The translations under genes and the position numbers were made by a program. A stretch of DNA of 51,698 nucleotides, taken from assembly GCA_944384405.1 (NCBI GenBank), contig CALWTH010000056.1, positions 1 to 51,698 on the forward strand, read 5' to 3'. Shown here one piece after another: positions 42,185-51,100 of the stretch. Every line of letters starts with the position of its first letter. Positions within the stretch are counted from its first letter, which is position 1. Below the pieces are notes generated by a model. It was not told where the DNA came from, did not search any database, and saw only the letters and a program-made list of their open reading frames with translations. Source of the stretch: an uncultured Clostridia bacterium (GTDB lineage: Bacteria > Bacillota > Clostridia > Christensenellales > UBA1242).

Positions 42185-42499
42185 ATGAAAAAAGAAGAAA
42201 GATTAAAACTATACGACGAGGCGACAAAGCAGTGGGGACTTGTTGCGCAGTATGACCAATGTATTGAAGAGATGGCAGAACTTATTGTCGCAATAAACAA
42301 GTACAAAAGAAAAGTTTTGTATGGAGAGTATAAAGATAAAGACATTGAAGCAAGTGTTGCCGAAGAACTTGCAGACGTGAGTATGTGTATCGAGCAGTTG
42401 ACAACCTTTTTCAAAAGTTATGATATAGACCAAATATTAGACAAAAAACTTGAAAAGCTAAAATGCGAAATTGAATTTATGAAAAATAAAGCAAAATAA
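42185..42499 (+). CDS. MazG-like nucleotide pyrophosphohydrolase
   Basis: A 104-residue all-helical protein. CIEEMAELIVAINKYKR followed by EELADVSMCIEQLTTFF gives the EExxE...ExxD metal-binding pattern of MazG-like NTP pyrophosphatases. Such proteins hydrolyse (d)NTPs, often non-canonical ones; the substrate here is unknown. GAGAGGG precedes the start. Convergent with maf, another house-cleaning pyrophosphatase. Confidence 0.75.
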   Translation: MKKEERLKLYDEATKQWGLVAQYDQCIEEMAELIVAINKYKRKVLYGEYKDKDIEASVAEELADVSMCIEQLTTFFKSYDIDQILDKKLEKLKCEIEFMKNKAK

Positions 42500-42604
42500 A
42501 AAAGCGTTATACAACTATAGTGTAAAACGCAATAAAGAAAAGGTTTAGTTTTTATGTAAGAAATTTTGAAAACAAAAACAAAGTACAATAAAAAAGCCAT
42601 ATCT

Positions 42605-43180
42605 TTAAATTATAATTTCAGTTTTTAATATTTCATAGAGTTTGTGAGTAGGAAGTCCAATTATTGTGGACAGATTGCCACAAACTTTTTTTATAAACAC
42701 ATTGCTTATGCCTTGCACAGCGTAAGAACCTGCTTTGTCTTTGTATTCGTCAAAGCTAAGATACCAGTCAATGTCTTTTTGACTCAGTTTTGCAAACTTG
42801 ACCTTGCTGACATCGTGCGTTACATACTTTTTAATTTGTCCATTTTTTTGAACGATGACACAAAGACCGGTGTAAACTTTGTGCCAGTGCGAAGAAAGAA
42901 GTTTTAGCATTTTTTCAGCTTCACTAGGGCTATGAGGCTTACCAAGTCTTTTGCCTTTTAGTGTCACCATACAGTCACTGCCAATAACCAATCTATCTCC
43001 ACTTGTTTTATCAAAAACTTCTTGTGCTTTTTGAAGAGAAAGGCTTTCGCAAAGTTTGGACATACTCATCTTTTGAGTCATGTCCTCTTCTTTTGTTGGG
43101 ACAATAACTTCAAACTCCTTTACCATTTGTGAAACAAGAGTTTGTCTTCTTGGTGACGACGAAGCAAGAATAACTTTCAT
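42605..43180 (-). CDS. maf: Maf-family nucleotide pyrophosphatase
   Basis: 191 residues starting MKVILASSSPRRQTLVSQM, the Maf hallmark (SxSPRR). VIGSDCMVTLKGKRLGKP is the second block, with the catalytic aspartate, and DKAGSYAVQGISNVFIKKVCGNLSTIIGLP is the third. Maf proteins remove modified or specific (dTTP/UTP-type) nucleotides. AAGGAG is close to the start. Confidence 0.95.
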   Translation of the reverse strand: MKVILASSSPRRQTLVSQMVKEFEVIVPTKEEDMTQKMSMSKLCESLSLQKAQEVFDKTSGDRLVIGSDCMVTLKGKRLGKPHSPSEAEKMLKLLSSHWHKVYTGLCVIVQKNGQIKKYVTHDVSKVKFAKLSQKDIDWYLSFDEYKDKAGSYAVQGISNVFIKKVCGNLSTIIGLPTHKLYEILKTEIII

Positions 43181-43236
43181 ATTTTCTCCTTTGCATAAAG
43201 ATATATTAAATGTTTTTATAGTTTTTGTAAATAGTT

Positions 43237-43686
43237 TTAATTTTCTATATCAAATAAGTTAATAACATTTAGTCCTTTTTTCTCGGCGTATTTCATTATA
43301 CTTTTTGACCCACTATTAGAAAAATTTTCGTCAACGTAGCAAATAAGGGTATCACATTCGTCAACCATTTTCTTATTACTGTATGTTATTCTTCGTTTAA
43401 AGTATATATCTTCTATTTCATACATTAAAGTTTTCACATCGCTATATGGCACATATTCATGAAATTTTTTTATTTTGTTAAGACTGGTAATCACAACTTC
43501 AATTTGAATTTGTTTATAAATTGTTTTAAGTCTTCTTAAAACTTTCAAAACAAGTTCATCAAATTGTCCATGAGAACCGACAATAAAAGAAAGACAACCA
43601 CATTTGATTTGTTTTTCTATTGTCTTTTCTAAGCATTCTTCAATATTTTTTAAAAGTATTCTATGTCCTATAAAAGTTGTTTTCAT
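43237..43686 (-). CDS. SLOG-family protein (DUF1273/YpsA-like)
   Basis: About 149 residues from MKTTFIGHR at 43686; upstream in-frame starts (ATG 43701, GTG 43728) are possible. The text TFIGHR at the start, IVGSHGQFDELVLKVLRRLK, RITYSNKKMVDECDTLICYVD and SGSKSIMKYAEKKGL follows the YpsA/DUF1273 SLOG layout, a Rossmann-like nucleotide-binding fold. SLOG proteins are proposed to sense or make nucleotide ligands, sometimes in defence systems; nothing here fixes the role. A TATAAT lies at 43725-43720. Confidence 0.7.
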   Translation of the reverse strand: MKTTFIGHRILLKNIEECLEKTIEKQIKCGCLSFIVGSHGQFDELVLKVLRRLKTIYKQIQIEVVITSLNKIKKFHEYVPYSDVKTLMYEIEDIYFKRRITYSNKKMVDECDTLICYVDENFSNSGSKSIMKYAEKKGLNVINLFDIEN

Positions 43687-43823
43687 AATTTTTAACCACA
43701 TTGGTATACATTTACTATCATTATACACATTATATTAAAAATAGCAAACAACAATATAAATTTACCAATATCATTCACATATTTATTTTTATTTAATTAT
43801 TAAAATATTTTTGTGGAGAATAT

Positions 43824-44144
43824 ATGAAAAAGATTAAACAAAATAGGCAATTTTTGATAAACAGACTTGGACAACTGAGAAACAGAGCGGGACTTTCGGC
43901 ACGAGAACTATCTGGACAAATGGGAAAATCTGACGCATATATTGCAAAATTTGAAAATGGAGATTTTTCAATTCCTGTTGAAGTTCTTTTTGATGCAGTA
44001 GAGATTTGTAATAGTAGCATGGAAGAATTTTTTTGGAGTGACATTGAAAAGTACTCAGAACAAAAACAATTATTGTCAATATACGAAAGCTTGTCAGATG
44101 AAAGTAAAAAGGTTTTATGGAATTTAATTAAAAATTTAAAATAA
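43824..44144 (+). CDS. XRE-family helix-turn-helix regulator
   Basis: A 106-residue protein with a Cro/CI-type helix-turn-helix: LGQLRNRAGLSARELSGQMGKSDAYIAKFENGDFSIPVEVLFDAVEIC (residues 13-60), in which the turn is at residues 26-40. The C-terminal 45 residues are helical and probably dimerise. GGAG precedes the ATG. It lies just upstream of clpB but has no obvious shared transcript, since a promoter with CIRCE lies between them. Confidence 0.9.
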   Translation: MKKIKQNRQFLINRLGQLRNRAGLSARELSGQMGKSDAYIAKFENGDFSIPVEVLFDAVEICNSSMEEFFWSDIEKYSEQKQLLSIYESLSDESKKVLWNLIKNLK

Positions 44145-44151
44145 TTCAAAA

Positions 44152-44217
44152 TTAGCACTCTAAGGCTTAAAAAGTTAGCACTAAACACTTGACATTGCTA
44201 ATATAATGTGATATAAC
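44152..44217 (+). promoter_or_regulatory. clpB promoter with CIRCE (HrcA) operator
   Basis: TTGACA (44189-44194), 17-base spacer, TATAAC (44212-44217). TTAGCACTA (44175-44183), nine bases, CATTGCTAA (44193-44201) is an imperfect CIRCE that covers the -35. A further half-site TTAGCACTC (44152-44160) lies upstream in the same direction. Confidence 0.8.
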
Positions 44218-44275
44218 GCACCTGTAATTTGTATAATTGGATATAATAACATTGTACAAATAAAAGGAGAATGAT

Positions 44276-46843
44276 ATGAATTTAAATAACTATACACAAA
44301 GCAGTGTCAATATACTTAACTCTGCGCAAAGTTTAGCGCAACAGTTACAAAATTCACAACTTGAGCCAGAGCATATCGTTTACGAAATGCTTGCTCAGCG
44401 TACACTTATTTATGACATATTAAAAAAGATGAATGTTGATGTCACTCGTCTTCAAAGCGATGTCAAAAACATACTTGACGGAATGTCAAAAGTGAGTGGA
44501 CAAGGCGAAGTCTATGCGTCAAGCACGCTTGTCAAAGTGCTTAATTTTGCCGAGCAGACTGCAAAAAATATGAAAGATGAATATGTTTCGCTTGAACACA
44601 TATTTTTGGGAGTGCTAGAAAATTTGACTGGAAAACTCAAAGATGTTTTCAAAGCGCACAACATAAACAAAAACAATTTTATCAAGCAGTTGTCACAAGT
44701 TCGTGGCAATCAGCGCGTCACAACTGATAATCCAGAAGACACATACAGTGTTCTTGAAAAATACGGAACAGAACTTGTCGCCCTTGCAAAAGAGCAAAAA
44801 ATTGACCCAGTCATTGGCAGGGACAACGAGATAAGGAACACAATTCGTATTCTTTCAAGAAAGACCAAAAACAACCCAGTGCTTATTGGTGAGGCTGGTG
44901 TCGGAAAAACTGCAATTGTTGAAGGGCTTGCAATAAGAATTGCTAACGGCGATGTTCCAAACTCATTGAGAAACAGAAAAATATTTTCACTAGATATGGG
45001 CTCTCTTGTTGCAGGTGCAAAGTATAGAGGTGAGTTTGAAGAAAGACTAAAAGCAGTTTTAAACGAAATAAAGAAGTCGGAAGGCGAGATAATAATGTTC
45101 ATAGATGAACTTCACACCATTGTTGGGGCAGGCAAAACTGAAGGAGCAATGGATGCAGGTAACCTTCTAAAACCAATGCTTGCACGTGGTGAACTTCACT
45201 GCATAGGAGCAACAACTCTTGATGAGTACCATAAATACATTGAAAAAGACCCAGCACTTGAGCGTCGTTTTCAACCTGTTATGGTAGACGAACCAAGCGT
45301 TGAAGATACCATTGCAATACTTCGTGGACTCAAAGAGAGATATGAAGTGTTCCATGGCGTCAAAATAAGCGACGGTGCGTTAATTTCTGCTGCAACTCTT
45401 TCAAACAGGTACATCACCGACAGATTTTTGCCAGATAAGGCTATTGACCTTGTCGATGAAGCGTGTGCAATGGTTAAGAGCGAAATAGACAGTATGCCAA
45501 CAGAGATGGACGACATTCGACACAAACTAATCAAACTTGAAATTGAGCGTGAAGCACTTAAAAAAGAAACAGACAAACTTTCAAAAGAACATCTTGAAAC
45601 AATAAACAAACAACATGCAGAACTCAAAAGCCAGTTTGATGCACTTTCTGCAAAGTGGCAAAATGAGAAAAAGAACATTGACGAAATAAACAGCGTCAAG
45701 GCAGACATTGAAAAGACCAATGGAGAAATAGAGCGTGCAGAAAGGGAGTATGATTTAAACAAAGCGGCAATGCTCAAATATGACAAACTTCCAAAACTTC
45801 AACAAAAGTTATCTGAACTTGAAAAAAATGAAGATAACAGTATGTTAAAAAGCAAAGTCACCGAAGAAGAGATTGCACAAATTGTCAGCCGTTGGACACA
45901 AATCCCACTAACAAAACTTCTTCAAAGCGACAAAGACAAACTTTTGAATATGGAAAGCGAACTTCATAAACGCATAATCGGACAAGACGAAGCAGTCAAA
46001 AAAGTTTGCGATGCAATACTTAGGTCAAGGGCAGGAATCAGTGACCCAAATAGACCAATAGGTTCGTTTATGTTCCTTGGTCCAACAGGTGTTGGTAAGA
46101 CTGAGTTATGTAAAGCACTTTGCGAAAATCTTTTTGATACCGAAAAGAACTTAATAAGAATAGATATGTCAGAATATATGGAAAAGTATTCTGTATCTCG
46201 TCTTCTTGGTGCGCCTCCAGGATATGTTGGTTATGAAGAAGGCGGACAACTCACTGAGCAGGTGAGAAGAAAACCATACAGCGTCATACTTTTTGATGAG
46301 ATAGAAAAGGCACACAAAGATGTATTCAATGTTCTACTCCAAATTCTTGATGACGGAAGAGTCACAGACGGACAGGGAAGAACAGTTGACTTTAAAAACA
46401 CAATAATAATTTTGACTTCGAACCTTGGTGCAGACGAAATTATGCAAGGCATACAAAGTGACGGCACGCTCAGTGAGAAGTGTATTGAAAATGTCAACAC
46501 ACTTTTAAAGGGATATTTTAGACCTGAATTTTTGAACAGACTTGATGAGATAATATTCTTTAAGCCACTCACAAAAGACCAGATAGGTAAAATTGTCGAC
46601 CTTCAACTTGACAAACTTGCACAGCGTCTTATGGATAGACAACTTAAACTTGTTGTGACAAATAAAGCAAAAGACTATATCATCGACCAAGGCTATGACA
46701 TAAGCTATGGCGCAAGACCACTAAAAAGATATATTCAAAACAACATTGAAACGCTTGTTGCAAAATATATGCTTTCTTCTGACCTTGCACCAGAAAGCAC
46801 AATTACTGTTGATGTAAGTGACGGCGAAATTGTTGTGAGATAA
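44276..46843 (+). CDS. clpB: Disaggregase ClpB
   Basis: Rescues aggregated proteins with DnaK. 855 residues, the normal length. Clp-N repeat domain 1-145, first AAA domain with GEAGVGKTAIVEG near 205, a long coiled-coil middle domain (about 405-525, diagnostic of ClpB against ClpC or ClpA), second AAA domain with GPTGVGKTELCKAL near 605, and C-terminal KRYIQNNIETLVA. AGGAG precedes the ATG. Predicted HrcA control through CIRCE; hrcA is not in the window. Confidence 0.98.
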   Translation: MNLNNYTQSSVNILNSAQSLAQQLQNSQLEPEHIVYEMLAQRTLIYDILKKMNVDVTRLQSDVKNILDGMSKVSGQGEVYASSTLVKVLNFAEQTAKNMKDEYVSLEHIFLGVLENLTGKLKDVFKAHNINKNNFIKQLSQVRGNQRVTTDNPEDTYSVLEKYGTELVALAKEQKIDPVIGRDNEIRNTIRILSRKTKNNPVLIGEAGVGKTAIVEGLAIRIANGDVPNSLRNRKIFSLDMGSLVAGAKYRGEFEERLKAVLNEIKKSEGEIIMFIDELHTIVGAGKTEGAMDAGNLLKPMLARGELHCIGATTLDEYHKYIEKDPALERRFQPVMVDEPSVEDTIAILRGLKERYEVFHGVKISDGALISAATLSNRYITDRFLPDKAIDLVDEACAMVKSEIDSMPTEMDDIRHKLIKLEIEREALKKETDKLSKEHLETINKQHAELKSQFDALSAKWQNEKKNIDEINSVKADIEKTNGEIERAEREYDLNKAAMLKYDKLPKLQQKLSELEKNEDNSMLKSKVTEEEIAQIVSRWTQIPLTKLLQSDKDKLLNMESELHKRIIGQDEAVKKVCDAILRSRAGISDPNRPIGSFMFLGPTGVGKTELCKALCENLFDTEKNLIRIDMSEYMEKYSVSRLLGAPPGYVGYEEGGQLTEQVRRKPYSVILFDEIEKAHKDVFNVLLQILDDGRVTDGQGRTVDFKNTIIILTSNLGADEIMQGIQSDGTLSEKCIENVNTLLKGYFRPEFLNRLDEIIFFKPLTKDQIGKIVDLQLDKLAQRLMDRQLKLVVTNKAKDYIIDQGYDISYGARPLKRYIQNNIETLVAKYMLSSDLAPESTITVDVSDGEIVVR

Positions 46844-46856
46844 TTTTGTCTAATGT

Positions 46857-46887
46857 GTCATTTCCAGCGTCAGCGAGAAATCTCATT
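46857..46887 (+). repeat. Possible dispersed short repeat after clpB
   Basis: TGTCATTTCCAGCGTCAGCG and the following AGAAATCTC resemble the GTCATT-GAGCG-AGCGA-GAAATCTC type of short intergenic sequence common in many bacterial genomes. Only one copy is present here, so this rests on recognition, not repetition. Confidence 0.35.
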
Positions 46888-46891
46888 AAAG

Positions 46892-46930
46892 CCAGAATAT
46901 GTAATTCGCATATTCTGGTTTTATATTTTT
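46892..46930 (+). terminator. Terminator after clpB
   Basis: CCAGAATATG (46892-46901) pairs perfectly with CATATTCTGG (46909-46918), followed by TTTTATATTTTT. Confidence 0.9.
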
Positions 46931-47017
46931 AAAAAACTTTAAAAATTTTCGCAAAAATACTTAACAAAGCCATTTTTTGATGAGGGCTATCAATAAAATT
47001 TTAAAACCATTTTAACT

Positions 47018-47458
47018 TTAAATAGTGTCAATATTATATCCCAAAGATTGAGCTTGTTTTATAAATTTTACAATATTAAATATTCCCCATTGAGTGCAAA
47101 CTACAACGCGGGCATCTTTTAGTTTGATTACATCATCTTCTTTTAAGAAAAATCTTTTGGAAGCATCGCTAATTTTTATCGCATTTTCATAAACTTCTAC
47201 AACACCAAGTGAACCCTGCAAAGATTTGTCAAAAACGCTAAAAAGTTGGTCGCATGTTGGGTTGTTGTCTTCTACAAACTTTTTTACAATGGCAAGGACA
47301 AGCCTGTTCTTTGCGTACACTTTTCCTTCAAACATATATTTGGTTTTATCTCTATTGCTTAGTTGCTTATCGACAGGTTTTGTTTGCTTGTTTAAAACAA
47401 TACTTTCCAAATATTCTATTCTCTTTTTAAGATTTTCAATTTCAACTTCATAGTTCAT
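47018..47458 (-). CDS. Coiled-coil protein with an unnamed conserved C-terminal domain
   Basis: A 146-residue protein. Residues 3-22 (YEVEIENLKKRIEYLESIVL) form a short coiled coil. The remaining part, KNRLVLAIVKKFVEDNNPTCDQLFSVFDKSLQGSLGVVEVYENA...RFFLKEDDVIKLKDARVVVCTQWGIFNIVKFIKQAQSLGY, has the layout of a domain seen at the ends of restriction- and nuclease-associated proteins (LQGS-G, VCTQWG, NI..FI..A..LGY); this likeness is from memory and not certain. TAAACT six bases before the ATG and TTGATT 17 bases further fit the leaderless pattern. Function unknown. Confidence 0.5.
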   Translation of the reverse strand: MNYEVEIENLKKRIEYLESIVLNKQTKPVDKQLSNRDKTKYMFEGKVYAKNRLVLAIVKKFVEDNNPTCDQLFSVFDKSLQGSLGVVEVYENAIKISDASKRFFLKEDDVIKLKDARVVVCTQWGIFNIVKFIKQAQSLGYNIDTI

Positions 47459-47464
47459 AATTAT

Positions 47465-47493
47465 AGTTTAACAAAACTTCATTCTAAAATCAA
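47465..47493 (-). promoter_or_regulatory. Possible leaderless promoter of the 47458 gene
   Basis: Minus strand: TTGATT (47493-47488), 17-base spacer, TAAACT (47470-47465), six bases (ATAATT), ATG at 47458. Weaker than the other six of this type. Confidence 0.45.
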
Positions 47494-47552
47494 CAAAAAC
47501 TAAACATAACTAAAAAAAATTTTAAAAAACTAAAAAAAACTAAAAAAAACTA

Positions 47553-47581
47553 TTTACAAACACAAAAGTCTGTGATACAAT
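47553..47581 (+). promoter_or_regulatory. mutT promoter
   Basis: TTTACA (47553-47558), 17-base spacer, TACAAT (47576-47581), then a conventional leader with AAAGGAG before the ATG. Just upstream, ACTAAAAAA-type units repeat four times (47508-47552). Confidence 0.7.
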
Positions 47582-47610
47582 AACAACGAAATTAAAAAGG
47601 AGAAAAAAAT

Positions 47611-48024
47611 ATGAAACAAATAAGAACAGTCGCTGGGGTAATAAAAAATGAAAAAGGAGAAATTTTATGCACACTAAGAGACCAAGGAAAATATGACTAT
47701 GTGTCTTTTAAGTGGGAATTTCCCGGCGGAAAAATCGAAGAAGGTGAAACCAACGAACAAACACTAGTAAGAGAACTACATGAAGAACTAGACATAGATG
47801 TAAAAATAAATAGGTTCATTTATCAAGTTGAGCATGACTATCCAGATTTTCATCTGTCTATGGCAGTTTTTGATTGTGAACTTGTATCAAAACAAATAAA
47901 AATGAATGTACATAAAGGCATAAAATGGCTAAAACCAGAAAATTTAATGGAACTTGATTGGGCTGCTGCCGATTTACCAGTTGCAAAAATGGTATCAAAA
48001 AAACAGTTTGATTTGGAAAAGTAA
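47611..48024 (+). CDS. mutT: Nudix hydrolase, MutT type
   Basis: 137 residues. The Nudix box GGKIEEGETNEQTLVRELHEELDI (about 37-60) is complete, with G, RE and EE residues for metal binding. The N terminus IRTVAGVIKNEKGEILCTLRDQGKYDYVSFKWEFPGG matches the small MutT/CTP pyrophosphohydrolase group that sanitises 8-oxo-dGTP or related nucleotides. The C terminus GIKWLKPENLMELDWAAADLPVAKMV is the family tail. A hairpin follows. Confidence 0.93.
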   Translation: MKQIRTVAGVIKNEKGEILCTLRDQGKYDYVSFKWEFPGGKIEEGETNEQTLVRELHEELDIDVKINRFIYQVEHDYPDFHLSMAVFDCELVSKQIKMNVHKGIKWLKPENLMELDWAAADLPVAKMVSKKQFDLEK

Positions 48025-48026
48025 AT

Positions 48027-48054
48027 TTGGCAACATTGTTTATTGCCAATTTTT
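48027..48054 (+). terminator. Terminator after mutT
   Basis: TTGGCAA (48027-48033) pairs with TTGCCAA (48043-48049), followed by TTTTT. Confidence 0.7.
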
Positions 48055-48105
48055 CTGCTTGAAAAAAATGATAATATAATATATACTTATTTTATAAGGA
48101 TAAAA

Positions 48106-51100
48106 ATGAAGAGTATATATACATATTACAAAGAAAGACTTATTGAAATAAGCGGAAAGAATAGAAGTTTGTATTTAAAGTCTTTCAACAAGAAAAACGG
48201 TTATGACATAGGCAGAATTTTGACTTTTGACCAAGACAAGTTAAATAGGCTTGTCGATATTTTTTGGAACGGCAAAAATGTAGTGTATAACCTTGTTGGC
48301 AAGGATACAAAAGAAGATATTGTAAAAGCGTCAAACATTGGGCTACGATTTCCAGACAAAACTTTTGATAACGACAAAGACAAAGCAAAATACGAGCGTC
48401 AAAAGCGTGAATATAGCAAGCGTGTTGTGCAAAGTGAAATAACATCACTTAAAGCGCTTAAACGTGAAATTGATGAAATAGAAAAAGAAACAGGTAGATA
48501 TGAACTATTTTTATGCTATCCATTTGTTTATGGCACACTAAAAACATACACCTTTAAAGCACCACTAATTATGTTTCCAGTGGTCATTGATGTTGTGGAC
48601 GAAAACACTGTAAACATCTATCCAAAATCGGGAGAAAATGTGCAGTTAAATAAAGCACTCCTTCTTGCATTTGCCGATGCTCTTCACTTAAATTTGGAAG
48701 ACTTAGATATGGAGTATGATTGCCTAGGCACTCGCTTTAAGGACATATCTGCACTTATATCTTATCTCAAAGATTTTGGAATAAAAATAGACTATTCACC
48801 ACGCAAAAAAGTTTTTGATTTTAATCATTATGGCGAACCAGGGAATCTAGATTCACCAGAGGTAAAACATACATGCTTACTTGCTCGTTGCAGTCTTGCA
48901 AACTCCATATATTCAGACTATTCAAGTTTGGAGAAAAAGCATCTTACAAACGATAGTATAAACGAACTTTTAAACACAAAAAAGATTAAACATAAGCCAC
49001 AAAAGTGTGAAAATTTATACCTTATAAACAACGTGGACTACGCTCAGGAGCAGGTTGTAAGAAAGGTAAATGAACAGGGCAATATGGTCATCTACGGCCC
49101 ACCAGGAACAGGGAAAAGCCAAACCATAGTCAATGTTATTTCAGATGCAATATGCAAAGGTAAGAGGGTTTTGGTGGTTTCTCAAAAGAAAGCGGCTATG
49201 GAAGTTGTGTTTAACCGTCTTGCAAATTTAAACCAAAAGGCAATGTTTTTAACCGATGCAGAAAAAGAAAGGCGAAACTTTTACGAAAGATGTTTCAAAA
49301 TGCACACAGTAACCGAAAATATGCCTTATGATGAAAACTTGTTTAAAGAATACGATGATGTCACGCAAAAATTAAACAATGAGATAAACAATCTAAACAT
49401 CATTTCAGATGTGTTGACACAAAAGACAGATTTTGGCATTTCGCTTCAAACTATGTACTATAACTCTTTCAAAATAGGCAAGAAGAGTGGCGAATACCAA
49501 ATTTACAAAGCAATGCTAAAAGATAAGGCACTTATGAACTTAAATTATGACGAACTTTCTTCGGCACTGGAAATCGTCAACGAAAAGAATAAGGCCGAAA
49601 TATATTACAACTTTGTAGAAGAGAAAAAGAAAAATCCATTTATAGACCACTTAAAAAGCGACCTTAGTGTTCACGATGTTGCAATGGCACAGTCAAGACT
49701 AAGAAGCCTTTGTTCTGAGCGTATGGCACTTTTTGACCTTGCCAACCATAAATATTCGCGTGAAGTTTTGACATATTACACTCGTGCAAAAAGTTATCAG
49801 GATATGAAACCGCTTGCAAAAATGATAGCACGTTTTGAACAACCAAAAGTTTACAATATGCTTAAAACAAGTTATGTTTTATTCCCAATGTATCCATTTG
49901 CTAAGGCGAAAATGAATAAAGTTGAAAATGAGATTTATGACACATTCCAAGGCACAATATCTGCAATGGATGAATACATTCAGGGTTATGAGTTTCTAAA
50001 AAACATATTAACCGATAGCGGTTATGTAATGGCAATAGACGGCATCCTTAACGGCAATAGCCAAATACTCAGGCTCTTATTAAATGCCGTTGAAAACTAC
50101 ATTGAACAGCGTGATGTGTTGACGCTACTCAATAGTCTTTCTAAAAATCAAAAGATAGTTCTTGACTTTGCATATAAAAATTCAAGCAACTACACAAAGT
50201 ATAAATTTGCTCTTGAAAAGTTACTTCCAATAAGAATATACCACGAAGTTGTAAAATACGAGGATAGTCAAAAGGCAATTTTATCTAGAATGGTCGACTT
50301 TGAAAATATCCGTGCAAGAATTGTCACACTCAAACAAAAACAAAACGAAGTTAGCAAAAAGATTGCACTCCAAAGTTTTTGCCCAGAATACCAAAAACTT
50401 ATGGACGGCACGCCAAAGAGCAAGGACTATTTATACCAAATTTCCAAAAAACAAAACTTTTGGCCAATTAGAAAAACTATGGAAGTTTATGGTGAATATC
50501 TTTTCAAACTTTTCCCTTGTTGGCTACTATCTCCAGAAAATGTATCTACAATACTTCCACTTAAAAAAGATATGTTCGACATAGTTCTCTTTGATGAGGC
50601 AAGTCAGGTGTTTATAGAGAATACAATTCCAACAATTTACCGTGGAAAAACCATAGTGGTTGCAGGTGATGCAAAACAACTTAGACCAACCACCACCTTT
50701 ATGAAGCGTTATATGGGTAGCACCGTTGACGATGATGCCGATTTAAGTGTGCAAGCAGCACTTGAAGTTGAAAGCCTTTTGGACCTAGCCGTTTCTCGTT
50801 TTTCAAGTACAAACATAACTTATCACTATCGTAGCCAAAACGAAGAACTTATAGATTTTTCCAACAGTGCATTTTACAATAACACTCTTCAAATCGCTCC
50901 AAACATTTCAAAAAACATTAGGCATAAACCAATAGAGCGTATATTAGTTGACGGCACTTGGCGAGATAGAAAAAATCTTGTTGAAGCACAAAAAGTTGTT
51001 GACCTTGTCAAAAATATACTAAAGACAAGAAAAAATGGCGAAACCATAGGAATTATAACTTTCAATGTTGAGCAAGAAAGTGCAATTGAAGACCTTATTG

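Noticed and set aside
43687..43728. Leaderless promoter for the SLOG gene
   Set aside because: A TATAAT is present but its distance to any in-frame start does not fit the six-base rule used by the other genes.
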